DNA from: PFJX01 sp040751755
GTDB lineage: Bacteria; Pseudomonadota; Gammaproteobacteria; Burkholderiales; Thiobacillaceae
Reading direction: 5' to 3'
Assembly (NCBI GenBank): GCA_040751755.1
Contig: JBFMHC010000046.1
Span: 310,001-374,000, forward strand
Length of the DNA: 64,000 nt
This document shows, piece by piece, positions 50,149 through 59,281 of the stretch. Each line of letters opens with the position of its first letter. The first letter of the stretch is position 1. The translations under genes were made by a program, and so were the position numbers. The notes beneath the pieces were generated by a model, which was not told where the DNA came from, ran no database searches, and saw nothing but the letters and a program-made list of their open reading frames with translations.

Positions 50149-50281
50149 GAAAGTGTAGCAAAATATATATCGAAAGGAATAGTCACTTTTTTCCATCCCG
50201 CCATATCCGCCACCAGACCTTGGTCAAGGCGAGCCGGCGGCGGCGGGCTAGAATGTGCATATTCATCGACAGGCCACTTCA

Positions 50282-51652
50282 ATGTCCGCATTCACCGAAC
50301 TCCTGGAGAAGTACAGCAAGCCGGGTCCCCGCTATACCTCCTACCCCACCGCGCCCTATTTCCAGACCAGCTTCAGCGAGGCGGACTGGCTGCAGGAGCT
50401 GCGCGCCAGCCAGGGCACGGGGCGCGACCTGTCCCTCTACGTGCACATCCCGTTCTGCGACACCCTCTGCTACTACTGCGGCTGCAACATGGTCGCCACC
50501 GGCCATTACGAGAAGGCCGAGGAATACCTGCGCTACCTGGAGCGGGAGCTGGACATGGTGGCGGCGCTCACCAACCCCGCGCGCGTGGTGCGCCAGCTGC
50601 ACTGGGGCGGCGGCACGCCCACCTACCTGCGGCCGGACGACATCCGCCGCGTCATGGAGATGATCCGCTCGCGCTTCAACATCGCCCCGGACGCCGAGAT
50701 GGGCTGCGAGACCGACCCGCGCGAACTCACGCGCGCCCACCTGGAGGCCTTGCGCCAGGGGGGCTTCAACCGCCTCTCCATCGGCGTGCAGGACCTGGAC
50801 AACGCGGTGCAGGTGGCGGTGAACCGCGTGCAGCCGGAACCTCTGATCGAGCAGGTCTACGGCTGGGCGCGCGAGCTGGGCTTTTCCAGCATCAACATGG
50901 ACCTGATCGTCGGCCTGCCGCACCAGACGGTGGCGAGCTTCGAGCGCACCCTGGACACGGTGCTGAAGTGGGCGCCCGACCGCTTCGCCATCTTCGCCTA
51001 CGCGCACGTGCCGTGGATGAAGAAGCACCAGAAGCTGATCAACGAGGCGGACCTGCCCAGCTTCGCCACCCGCCTGGACCTGCAGCAGCTGATCCACGAG
51101 CGCCTGGGCGCCGCCGGCTACAACAACATCGGCATGGACCACTACGCCAAGCCGGACGACGAGATGTTCAAGGCGCAGCAGAGCAAGACCCTGTGGCGCA
51201 ACTTCCAGGGCTATACCACGCACAAGCACTGCGACATCTACGCCTTCGGCGCCTCCAGCATCAGCCAGACCGCCGACGTGTACCTGCAGAACGAGAAGAA
51301 GATCGGCCGCTACCAGGAACTGGTGGGCGGCGGCCACCTGCCGGTGGAGCGCGGCCTGCGCCTGACGCGCGACGACCACATCCGCCGCGACGCCATCACC
51401 AAGGTCATGTGCGACCTGGAACTGGACATGGCGGCCTTCGGCGCGGAGTGGGGGATCGATTTTTCCAGCTACTTCGCCGACGCCCTCGCCGACCTGCCGC
51501 CGCTGGCGGCGGACGGCCTGGTGCAACTGGAGCCGGGGCGCATCGCCGTCACCGACCTGGGGCGCCTGTTCCTGCGCAACATCGCCATGGCCTTCGACAG
51601 CTACCTGCGCCAGGCCAGCACCGACCAGCCGCGCTACTCGCGCACCGCCTGA
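50282..51652 (+). CDS. hemN: Oxygen-independent coproporphyrinogen III dehydrogenase HemN
   Basis: 456 residues from ATG 50282 (a GTG at 50255 is possible). Radical-SAM cluster motif PFCDTLCYYCGCN (CX3CX2CxC) near residue 62, GGGTPTYL, and C-terminal HemN domain (MCDLELDMAAFGAEWGIDFSSYF). It replaces HemF without oxygen, supplying heme for the multiheme cytochromes. TAGAAT at 50249-50254 is a possible -10 box; I saw no FNR box here. Its 3' end overlaps the next gene on the opposite strand by 19 bases. Confidence 0.95.
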   Translation: MSAFTELLEKYSKPGPRYTSYPTAPYFQTSFSEADWLQELRASQGTGRDLSLYVHIPFCDTLCYYCGCNMVATGHYEKAEEYLRYLERELDMVAALTNPARVVRQLHWGGGTPTYLRPDDIRRVMEMIRSRFNIAPDAEMGCETDPRELTRAHLEALRQGGFNRLSIGVQDLDNAVQVAVNRVQPEPLIEQVYGWARELGFSSINMDLIVGLPHQTVASFERTLDTVLKWAPDRFAIFAYAHVPWMKKHQKLINEADLPSFATRLDLQQLIHERLGAAGYNNIGMDHYAKPDDEMFKAQQSKTLWRNFQGYTTHKHCDIYAFGASSISQTADVYLQNEKKIGRYQELVGGGHLPVERGLRLTRDDHIRRDAITKVMCDLELDMAAFGAEWGIDFSSYFADALADLPPLAADGLVQLEPGRIAVTDLGRLFLRNIAMAFDSYLRQASTDQPRYSRTA

Positions 51653-52425
51653 TCCGCCAGCGCGCCGTTGCCCGGCAGGGCCGCGCCGAGCGCCGCGCGC
51701 ATGCGCCGCCAGTGCGAGCCCGGCCAGTACACGCGGCCGCAGGCCTCGCAGCGCCGGAACGTCGTCTGGCCGGCGCGCACGGCCGGCGGCAGGCGCTCCC
51801 ACACCTCCGCCTTGTCGACCGCGCGTAGCGGCACGTTGCACTCCAGGCAGCGGCTGAACGGCCGCGCCAGGCGCGCGAGGTCGAGCCGCTCCGCGACCTC
51901 CTGGAGCTGCGCCATCGGCCTCAGGGCGTGCACGAAGCAGCCGTGCGTGACGTTGCGCCGCTTCAGCAGCTCCAGGTCGCGCGTCAGGATGGTGCGCGCC
52001 TCCGCCTCGGCCAGCGCGGCGATCTCGGCGTCGTCCATGTGGTTGTCGTAGCGGGTGTCGAAGCCGGCCATGCGCAACAGCCGCGCCAGGCCGCCGAGGT
52101 GGGCGTCGGCGAGGAAGCGCACGCCGTTCTGCGCCTCGCGCAGCGGCACGGGCCGCACCCGCAGCAGGGGAAGGACGTCCAGGGACTCGAACCGGGGATA
52201 CACCGCGACGCGGTCGCCGTCGCGCAGGCGGTGGCCGAAGCCCACCGACTCGCCGTTCACCAGGATCAGCTCCACCTCTGTGTGCGGCACCCCCAGGGCC
52301 TCGATCATGTGCTTGGCCGTGGCGGCCTCGGCGCAGGCGACGGAGAAGGCCTGCTTGCGCCGGGGCGGCGGCAGGAAGTCGTTCAGCTCCTCGTAGAAGC
52401 GGAAGGTGGCGGTGACCGGGGGCAT
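51634..52425 (-). CDS. Ubiquitin-like domain plus Mut7-C RNase protein
   Basis: 263 residues. An N-terminal beta-grasp/ubiquitin-like domain (residues about 1-90, VELILVNGESVGFGHRLRDGDRVAVYP) is fused to a Mut7-C (PIN-like) domain with FLADAHLGGLARLLRMAGFDTRYDN and TILTRDLELL acidic residues, then a zinc ribbon (CLECN ... CEACGRVYWPGSHW). Predicted RNase; the cellular role is unknown. Confidence 0.88.
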   Translation of the reverse strand: MPPVTATFRFYEELNDFLPPPRRKQAFSVACAEAATAKHMIEALGVPHTEVELILVNGESVGFGHRLRDGDRVAVYPRFESLDVLPLLRVRPVPLREAQNGVRFLADAHLGGLARLLRMAGFDTRYDNHMDDAEIAALAEAEARTILTRDLELLKRRNVTHGCFVHALRPMAQLQEVAERLDLARLARPFSRCLECNVPLRAVDKAEVWERLPPAVRAGQTTFRRCEACGRVYWPGSHWRRMRAALGAALPGNGALADQAVRE

Positions 52426-52458
52426 GCCCCCAGCTTAGGTGATCGCGCGCGCCGAGGC

Positions 52459-52905
52459 TCAGATGCGCGTGCCGCCGCGCCGGTTCTTCACGCGCGTGAG
52501 CAGCTGCTTGCAGTCCACGCGGACGATGTGGCGGCGCGACAGCAGGTTCTTGCGCGCGAACTGCTCCAGCGCGGTGTTGTTCTCGGTGAGCGTGTGGATG
52601 TGCAGGCTGCGCATGTCGCTCATGATGTAGAGGCTGCGCACCTCGGGCTGGCGCGCCAGGTCCTCCGCCACCGACTCGATGCCCTGCGGGTCCACCTCGA
52701 CGTCGAAGAAGGCCGAGACGGTGGTGCCGATCTTCTCCGGGTTGACGATCACCGTGAATTTCTCGATCACGCCCTCGTCGATCAGGCGCTGCACCCGGTC
52801 GCGCGCGTGTACGCGCGAGATGCCCAGCTCGCGGGCGATGTCGGCGAAGCTCATGCGGCCGTCGTCGATCAGCATGGCGAGGATCTTCTGGTCCATGTCG
52901 TTCAT
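52459..52905 (-). CDS. Lrp/AsnC-family transcriptional regulator
   Basis: 148 residues. N-terminal helix-turn-helix (MDQKILAMLIDDGRMSFADIARELGISRVHARDRVQRLIDEGVI), then a RAM/AsnC ligand domain (FFDVEVDPQGIESVAEDLARQPEVRSLYIMSD). Nine bases after the TauE/SafE gene, so it is probably the last gene of the peptide-uptake operon and may regulate it in response to an amino acid. Confidence 0.9.
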   Translation of the reverse strand: MNDMDQKILAMLIDDGRMSFADIARELGISRVHARDRVQRLIDEGVIEKFTVIVNPEKIGTTVSAFFDVEVDPQGIESVAEDLARQPEVRSLYIMSDMRSLHIHTLTENNTALEQFARKNLLSRRHIVRVDCKQLLTRVKNRRGGTRI

Positions 52906-52914
52906 GGCATTCCT

Positions 52915-53712
52915 TTACGTCATCACGTCCCACAGCATGCGCAGCGAGATGGCGAGCACCAGCGCGCCGAAGGTGCGCTTGAGGCGTTTCACCGGCAGGG
53001 CATGCGACAGGCGCACCCCCAACGGCGCCGCGAGGATGGCGCTGGCGGAGATGCTGGCCAGCGCCGGCAGGGAGATATAGCCCAGGCTGCCGGGAGGTAG
53101 GGCGCTGTGGCCCCAGCCGGAGAGCACGAAGCCCGCGGCGCCGAACAGGGCGATGGGCAGCCCCAGCGCGGTGGAGATGGCGATGGCCCGTTTCAATTCC
53201 AGGTTGCAGGCATGCAGGAAGGGCACGGTGATGTTGCCGCCGCCGATCCCCAGCAGGGCGGACAGTGCGCCGATCCCCAGGCCCGTGCCCCACAGCCCGG
53301 TCTTGCCCGGTAGACGCCAGTGCGCCGCGGGTTTCCAGTCGAGGACGAACTGGGTGCCGACGAACAGCAGGAACACGGCGAACAGGCCCTTGAGCACCTC
53401 CGCCGGGACGTCCCCCGCCAGATAGCCGCTGGCGAAGCCGCCCAGCAGGGTGGCGGGCGCCAGCAGGCGCACCACCGGCCAGTCGATGGCACGGCGTTTC
53501 TGCTGGGCGCGGATCGCCGAGAGCGAAGTGAAGACGATGGCGGCGAGCGAGGTGCCGATGGCGAGGTGGGGGATGACCTCGCCGGGCAGGCCCTGGTGCT
53601 GGAAGATCCAGATCAGGGCGGGTACCACCACCACGCCGCCGCCGATGCCGAGCATGCCGGCGAGGAGGCCCGCGACGAGGCCGAGGGAGAGAAAGGAGGC
53701 AATGTCCAGCAC
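52915..53712 (-). CDS. TauE/SafE-family exporter
   Basis: 265 residues from GTG 53712 with AGGA upstream. Eight membrane helices and the twin family repeats GLVAGLLAGMLGIGGGVVVVPALI at the N-terminus and GALSALLGIGGGNITVPFL near residue 145. Members export sulfite, sulfonates or sulfoacetate, among others. Between the gamma-glutamyltransferase and Lrp genes; export of a sulfur product is an inference. Confidence 0.9.
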   Translation of the reverse strand: MLDIASFLSLGLVAGLLAGMLGIGGGVVVVPALIWIFQHQGLPGEVIPHLAIGTSLAAIVFTSLSAIRAQQKRRAIDWPVVRLLAPATLLGGFASGYLAGDVPAEVLKGLFAVFLLFVGTQFVLDWKPAAHWRLPGKTGLWGTGLGIGALSALLGIGGGNITVPFLHACNLELKRAIAISTALGLPIALFGAAGFVLSGWGHSALPPGSLGYISLPALASISASAILAAPLGVRLSHALPVKRLKRTFGALVLAISLRMLWDVMT

Positions 53713-53741
53713 GTGGGTTTTCCTAACGTTTCGTGGTTTCT

Positions 53742-55343
53742 TCAGGCGCCTGCCGCCGCGCCGTCGCTGCGCGGGTCCGCGGCCGCCTCGCGGCTGCCGT
53801 CTGGCAGTGCGCGGATGACGCCGGCGTGGCCCATCATCTGCGCGTAGTCCTCCACCCGCTCGACCGGGTGGCCGCGCCGCGCCAGTTCCGCGAACACCTC
53901 GGGGGCGAAGCGGCCCTCCAGCTTCATGGTGTCCGAGTCCTGGCCCCAGGTGCGCCCCAGCAGCCAGCGCGGCGCGTCCAGCACCTGTTCCAGGGGCAGG
54001 CCGAAGTCCAGTGCGCGCGTGGCGACCGCCGCCTGGGTCTGCGGCTGGCCGTCGCCGCCCATGGTGCCGTAGACCAGGCGCGGGCGGCCCTCCTCCAGGT
54101 ACATGGCGGGGTTGAGGGTGTGGAAGGGGCGTTTGCCGGGGGCCAGCACGTTGGGGTGCGCGGGGTCGAGCGAGAAGGAGCAGCCGCGGTTCTGCCAGAG
54201 GATGCCGGTGTCGCCGGCGACGATGCCGCTGCCGTACTCGTGGTAAAGGCTCTGGATGGCGCTCACCGCGCGGCCCTGCGCGTCCATGACGCCGAACCAG
54301 ACGGTGTCCCCCGGACCCACGCCCCGGCCCCAGGGCATGGCGCGCGCCGGGTCGATGCCGGCGGCGAGGCTGTCGAGCCGCTCCTCCGACAACAGCTCGG
54401 CGCACGGGATCGCCACGTGGTCGGGGTCGGCGACGTAGCGGTCGCGCAGGCGGAAGGCCTTTTTCGTGGCCTCCGCCGCGAGGTGCACGTAATCCGCGGA
54501 GAGGTGCCCGAGCCGGCCCAGGTCGAAGCGGGCGAGCTGGCCGAGGATGAGCAGCGAGGCGAGCCCCTGCGTCGGGGGCGGCATGTTGGCCAGCATGCCC
54601 TGGCGATAGGGCGCGGTGAGCGGGACGACCTCGCGGCAGCGGAACGCCGCCAGGTCCTCCGCGGCGAGCCGGCTGCCCGCCTGCGCGAGCCCCTGGGCGA
54701 TGCGCGCCGCCAGCTCGCCGCGATAGAAGTCGTCCGCGCCGTTGCGCTGCAGCAGGCGCAGGGACTCGGCGAGTTCGGGCTGCTGGAAGCGGCTGTCGGC
54801 GCGCGGCACCTGGCCGTTGCGCGCATAGATGGCGGTCAGCCCCCAGAAGTCGCCCAGTTCCGCCCATTTCTGGTTCAGGAACGCCCCCTGGCCGGCGCTG
54901 CAGGCGAAGCCCTCCTCGGCATGGCCGTGCGCGGGGTCGAGCAGGTCCGCCCAGCCCAGGCGCCCGCCCCAGCGCGCGCGGCTGAGCGCGTGCGCGGCAC
55001 CCCACACCGAGACCAGGCCGGCCACCGTGTTGGCGGCGTGCGGGCCGCGGGCGGGGATGGCCGGCAGGCCCTGCTCCGCGTAGAAGGCCCGGCTGTAGCC
55101 GCGCCCCGCGGGGCCTGCGCCGTCCAGGCCGGTGAGGCGGCCGGCCTCGTCGCACAGCAGCCAGAAACCGTCGCCGCCCAGGCTGTTCATGTGCGGGTAG
55201 ACCACGCACAGGGTGGCGCCGACGGCGAGGGCCGCCTCGATGGCGTTGCCGCCCGCCTCCAGCACCGCCTTGCCGGCGGCGGTGGCCAGGTAGTGGGGGG
55301 CGGTGACCACGCCCCCTGCCGAATGCGCGTGGCGGGCCGTCAT
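53742..55343 (-). CDS. Gamma-glutamyltransferase-family Ntn hydrolase
   Basis: 533 residues from ATG 55343 (overlapping the ATPase stop, ATGA). N-terminal GGVVTAPHYLATAAGKAVLEAGGNAIEAALA, and catalytic Thr in GDTVWFGVMDAQGRAVSAIQSLYHEYGSG near residue 350, the point where the precursor self-cleaves. No obvious signal peptide, so it may act in the cytosol, unlike classical periplasmic GGT. Oxamate amidohydrolase (HpxW) is an alternative in the same family. Linkage to a peptide ABC system favours cleavage of gamma-glutamyl peptides such as glutathione. Confidence 0.87.
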   Translation of the reverse strand: MTARHAHSAGGVVTAPHYLATAAGKAVLEAGGNAIEAALAVGATLCVVYPHMNSLGGDGFWLLCDEAGRLTGLDGAGPAGRGYSRAFYAEQGLPAIPARGPHAANTVAGLVSVWGAAHALSRARWGGRLGWADLLDPAHGHAEEGFACSAGQGAFLNQKWAELGDFWGLTAIYARNGQVPRADSRFQQPELAESLRLLQRNGADDFYRGELAARIAQGLAQAGSRLAAEDLAAFRCREVVPLTAPYRQGMLANMPPPTQGLASLLILGQLARFDLGRLGHLSADYVHLAAEATKKAFRLRDRYVADPDHVAIPCAELLSEERLDSLAAGIDPARAMPWGRGVGPGDTVWFGVMDAQGRAVSAIQSLYHEYGSGIVAGDTGILWQNRGCSFSLDPAHPNVLAPGKRPFHTLNPAMYLEEGRPRLVYGTMGGDGQPQTQAAVATRALDFGLPLEQVLDAPRWLLGRTWGQDSDTMKLEGRFAPEVFAELARRGHPVERVEDYAQMMGHAGVIRALPDGSREAAADPRSDGAAAGA

Positions 55344-56311
55344 GCCGCCTCCAGCGGGAACAGGCAGGCCACCTGGCGCCCCGCGTGTTCCGTGAGCACC
55401 GGGTCGCTGGCACGACAGGGGTCCTGGGCCTGCGGGCAGCGGCCGGCGAAGCGGCAGCCCCTGGGCAGGTTCACCGGGCTGGGGATCTCGCCCTTGAGCG
55501 GTGCGGTGAGGGGCGCGCCGAACCGGGGGAAGGCCTGCATCAGGCCGCGTGTGTAGGGGTGGCGCGGGTGGTTGAGGATGGCCTCGGTCGGCCCCTGTTC
55601 GACAATGCGGCCCAGGTACAGGACGGCGATGCGCTCGCACAGATAGCTCGCCACCCCCAGGTCGTGGGTGATGAACACCAGGGTGATGCCGGCCTCCCGG
55701 CATAGCCCGCGCAGCAGGTTGAGCACCTGCGCCTGCACCGAGACGTCGAGGCCGGCCACCGACTCGTCCGCCATGATCACGCGCGGTTCGGCCGCCAGGG
55801 CGCGGGCGATGGCGACGCGGCGGATCTGGCCGCCGGACAGCTCATTTGGGAAGCGCGCCGCCATCTCCGCCGCCAGGCCGACGCGCGCCAGCAGTCCCGC
55901 CACGCGCCCGGCCACTTCCGCTTCCGGGCACAGGCGGTGCAGGCGGATGGGCTCGGCGAGGATGTCGGCAATGCGCATGCGAGGGTTCATGGAGCCGCGC
56001 GCGTTCTGGTAGATGAAGGCGACCTCGCGGGCGAATCGCCTGCGTTCGTCCGGGCCCAGCTGGTCCAGGTCGCGCGTGCCGTAGAGGACGCGGCCATCGC
56101 TCGCGGGCTCCAGGCCCAGCAGCAGGCGGATCAGGGTGGACTTGCCGGAGCCGCTTTCCCCGACCACGGCGAGGCTGTCGCCGCGCCGGATCTCCAGACG
56201 CACGCCGTCCAGGGCCTTGAGGCGGCCGCGCGGCCGGCCGAACCAGCCGGCGCGGCCCAGCTCGTAGCCGCGCTCCACGTCCAGCAGGGTGAATACGGGT
56301 TCAGAGTTCAT
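55340..56311 (-). CDS. Peptide ABC transporter ATPase (DppF/OppF type)
   Basis: 323 residues from ATG 56311 (AGGAAG upstream); a GTG at 56335 is rejected. Walker A GESGSGKST near residue 58, signature ELSGGQIRRVAIARAL, Walker B VIMADESVAGLD, and the C-terminal oligopeptide-family extension with GCRFAGRCPQAQDPC, a likely [4Fe-4S]-binding cysteine set. Second ATPase of the importer. Confidence 0.92.
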   Translation of the reverse strand: MNSEPVFTLLDVERGYELGRAGWFGRPRGRLKALDGVRLEIRRGDSLAVVGESGSGKSTLIRLLLGLEPASDGRVLYGTRDLDQLGPDERRRFAREVAFIYQNARGSMNPRMRIADILAEPIRLHRLCPEAEVAGRVAGLLARVGLAAEMAARFPNELSGGQIRRVAIARALAAEPRVIMADESVAGLDVSVQAQVLNLLRGLCREAGITLVFITHDLGVASYLCERIAVLYLGRIVEQGPTEAILNHPRHPYTRGLMQAFPRFGAPLTAPLKGEIPSPVNLPRGCRFAGRCPQAQDPCRASDPVLTEHAGRQVACLFPLEAA

Positions 56312-56337
56312 GGTCTTCCTAATCCTTAAGCTCACAT

Positions 56338-56440
56338 CCCCTCTCCCATCGGGAGAGGGTTAGGGAGAGGGTGGCGCCGCAAGGCGCCCTGGCGGGCGCC
56401 CCCTTACCCGGCTTCGCCACCCTCCCCCACGGGGGGAGGG
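56338..56440. repeat. REP-like palindrome cluster between the two ATPase genes
   Basis: Three successive hairpins: CCCTCTCCC/GGGAGAGGG (56339-56347, 56351-56359), GGCGCC/GGCGCC (56373-56378, 56383-56388) and CCCTCCCCC/GGGGGAGGG (56420-56428, 56432-56440). No T-runs. It interrupts an otherwise tightly packed operon and resembles the element at 10440-10463. Confidence 0.75.
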
Positions 56441-56474
56441 TTCTTCCCGCTGGCTTCAAGTCAGGCGTCCTCAT

Positions 56475-57455
<981 letters not shown>

Positions 57456-57461
57456 CTGGGA

Positions 57462-58331
57462 TCAGTCCCTGTTGCTATTGGGGTCGAAGGCGTCGCGCAG
57501 GCCGTCGCCCACCAGGTTGAGGGCCACCAGCAGCAGCGCCAGGGCGACGCCCGGCACGCCGGAGATCCAGGGCGCCATGGTGATGAAGGCGCGCCCCTCG
57601 GCGATCATCAGGCCCCAGTCCGGGGTGGGCGGCACCACGCCGATGCCCAGGAAGGACAGGCCCGACTCCAGCAGGATGGCGATGCTCACGCGCATGCCGG
57701 CCTGCACCAGGATGGGCGAGACGACGTTGGGCAGCACGTGGCGCCAGATGATGGCGCGGGTGGGCACGCCCATGAGGCGGGCCGCCTCGATGTAGGGCTG
57801 GCCCTTCACCTGCAGCACGTCGCCGCGGGTCATGCGCGCGAAGGGGCCGACGAAGGACAAGGCCAGGGCATACACCACGTTCTCCGTGCCCAGGCCCAGC
57901 ACCGCCATGAAGGCCATGGCCAGGATCAGCTCCGGGAAGGCCAGCAGGCCGTCCACCAGGCGCATCAGCGCCCATTCCGTGCGGCCGCCCACCAGGCCCG
58001 CCACCAGGCCGATGGCGACGCCCACCACCAGGCCCATGGCGACCGAGGCGAAGCCGATGACGAGCGCCAGGCGGGCGCCGTAGAGCAGACGCGAGTAGAG
58101 GTCCTGGCCGTAGGAGTCGGTGCCCAGCCAGTGCGCGGCGCTGGGCCCCTGCATGGCCGCCATCAGGTCCTGGGCGGTGGGGTCGTGGGTGGCGAGCCAG
58201 GGCGCCAGCAGGGCGGCGGCGACGTACACGGCGAGGATAGCCAGGCCGAGCACGGCGGTGCGCTGCCGCGCGATCGGCTGGATGAAGCGCCGCCGCCAGC
58301 CGGCGTGCGCGGTGAGGGTTTCGCTGCTCAT
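57462..58331 (-). CDS. Peptide ABC transporter permease (DppC type)
   Basis: 289 residues from ATG 58331. N-terminal OppC domain (RRRFIQPIARQRTAVLGLAIL), then five more helices with the EAA loop GQPYIEAARLMGVPTRAIIWRHVLPN near residue 185. Two bases after the DppB-type gene. Confidence 0.93.
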   Translation of the reverse strand: MSSETLTAHAGWRRRFIQPIARQRTAVLGLAILAVYVAAALLAPWLATHDPTAQDLMAAMQGPSAAHWLGTDSYGQDLYSRLLYGARLALVIGFASVAMGLVVGVAIGLVAGLVGGRTEWALMRLVDGLLAFPELILAMAFMAVLGLGTENVVYALALSFVGPFARMTRGDVLQVKGQPYIEAARLMGVPTRAIIWRHVLPNVVSPILVQAGMRVSIAILLESGLSFLGIGVVPPTPDWGLMIAEGRAFITMAPWISGVPGVALALLLVALNLVGDGLRDAFDPNSNRD

Positions 58332-58333
58332 GG

Positions 58334-59281
58334 TTAGCGCCTGCGCAAACGGGGGTCGAGGAACTGATAGGTCTGGTCCACCGCCAGGTTGACCGCCACG
58401 AACAGCAGGCCGGTGAGCATGATGCCGGCCTGCACGACGATGTACTCCCGGTTCAGCACCGCCGTGGTGACCATCATGCCCAGGCCGGGCAGGGCGAACA
58501 CCACCTCGGTCATCACCGCGCCGCGCAGCATGCCGCCCAGCTGCAGGCCGATCACCGTGACCAGGGGCATCAGCACGTTGCGCATGCCGTGCACCCAGAC
58601 CACGCGCCAGGCCGGCTCGCCGCGCGCCTTGGCGGCGAGGATGTAGGGCTGGCCCAGCACCTCCAGCAGGCTGGAGCGGGTGATGCGGGCGATCAGGCCC
58701 ACATACCAGGCGCCCAGGGTGATGGCGGGCAGGGCCAGGTGCCACAGCCCCTGCCACAGGTCGTCCCAGGGGGCGACGAAGCCCAGGGTGGGGAACCAGC
58801 CCAGGCCGACGCCGAACACCCAGATCAGGATGATGCCCAGGTAGAAGCTGGGGAAGGCGTTGCCGCCGATCGCCAGGGCGGTGGCGGTGACGTCGACCCA
58901 GCTGTTGCGGTACAGGGCCGCCAGCACGCTGGCGGGGATGCCGATGAGCAGCGCCACCAGCAGGGACAGGGCGGCGAGCGCCAGGGTCACCGGCAGGGCC
59001 TGCAGCACCGCCAGCTCGAAGATGTCCTGGTTGGTGATGTAGGAGGTGCCCCAGTCACCGCGCAGGAAGGCCCCCAGCCAGTGCCCGTACTGGGCCGGCA
59101 GGGGCTGGTCCAGGCCCAGTTCGCGCACCAGCTGGTCGTAGGCGGCCTGCGAGTAGTCCGCGCCCAGCATGATGCTGACCGGGTCGCCCGGCGCCAGCTT
59201 CAGGAAGGTGAAGCTGGCGGCCGAGACGAGCAGCAGCACCAGCAGGGTCTGCGCCAGTTTGGCCAGGGTGGCGCGCAGCAT
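58334..59281 (-). CDS. Peptide ABC transporter permease (DppB type)
   Basis: 315 residues from ATG 59281, overlapping the binding-protein stop (TGATG). LLVLLLVSAASFTFLKLAPGDPVSIMLG opening and EAA loop GQPYILAAKARGEPAWRVVWVHGMRN near residue 215. Confidence 0.93.
   Translation of the reverse strand: MLRATLAKLAQTLLVLLLVSAASFTFLKLAPGDPVSIMLGADYSQAAYDQLVRELGLDQPLPAQYGHWLGAFLRGDWGTSYITNQDIFELAVLQALPVTLALAALSLLVALLIGIPASVLAALYRNSWVDVTATALAIGGNAFPSFYLGIILIWVFGVGLGWFPTLGFVAPWDDLWQGLWHLALPAITLGAWYVGLIARITRSSLLEVLGQPYILAAKARGEPAWRVVWVHGMRNVLMPLVTVIGLQLGGMLRGAVMTEVVFALPGLGMMVTTAVLNREYIVVQAGIMLTGLLFVAVNLAVDQTYQFLDPRLRRR

Noticed and set aside
50214..50225. Palindrome CCTTGGTCAAGG upstream of hemN considered as an FNR box
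   Set aside because: It lacks the TTGAT-N4-ATCAA form and spacing found at the three cytochrome promoters.
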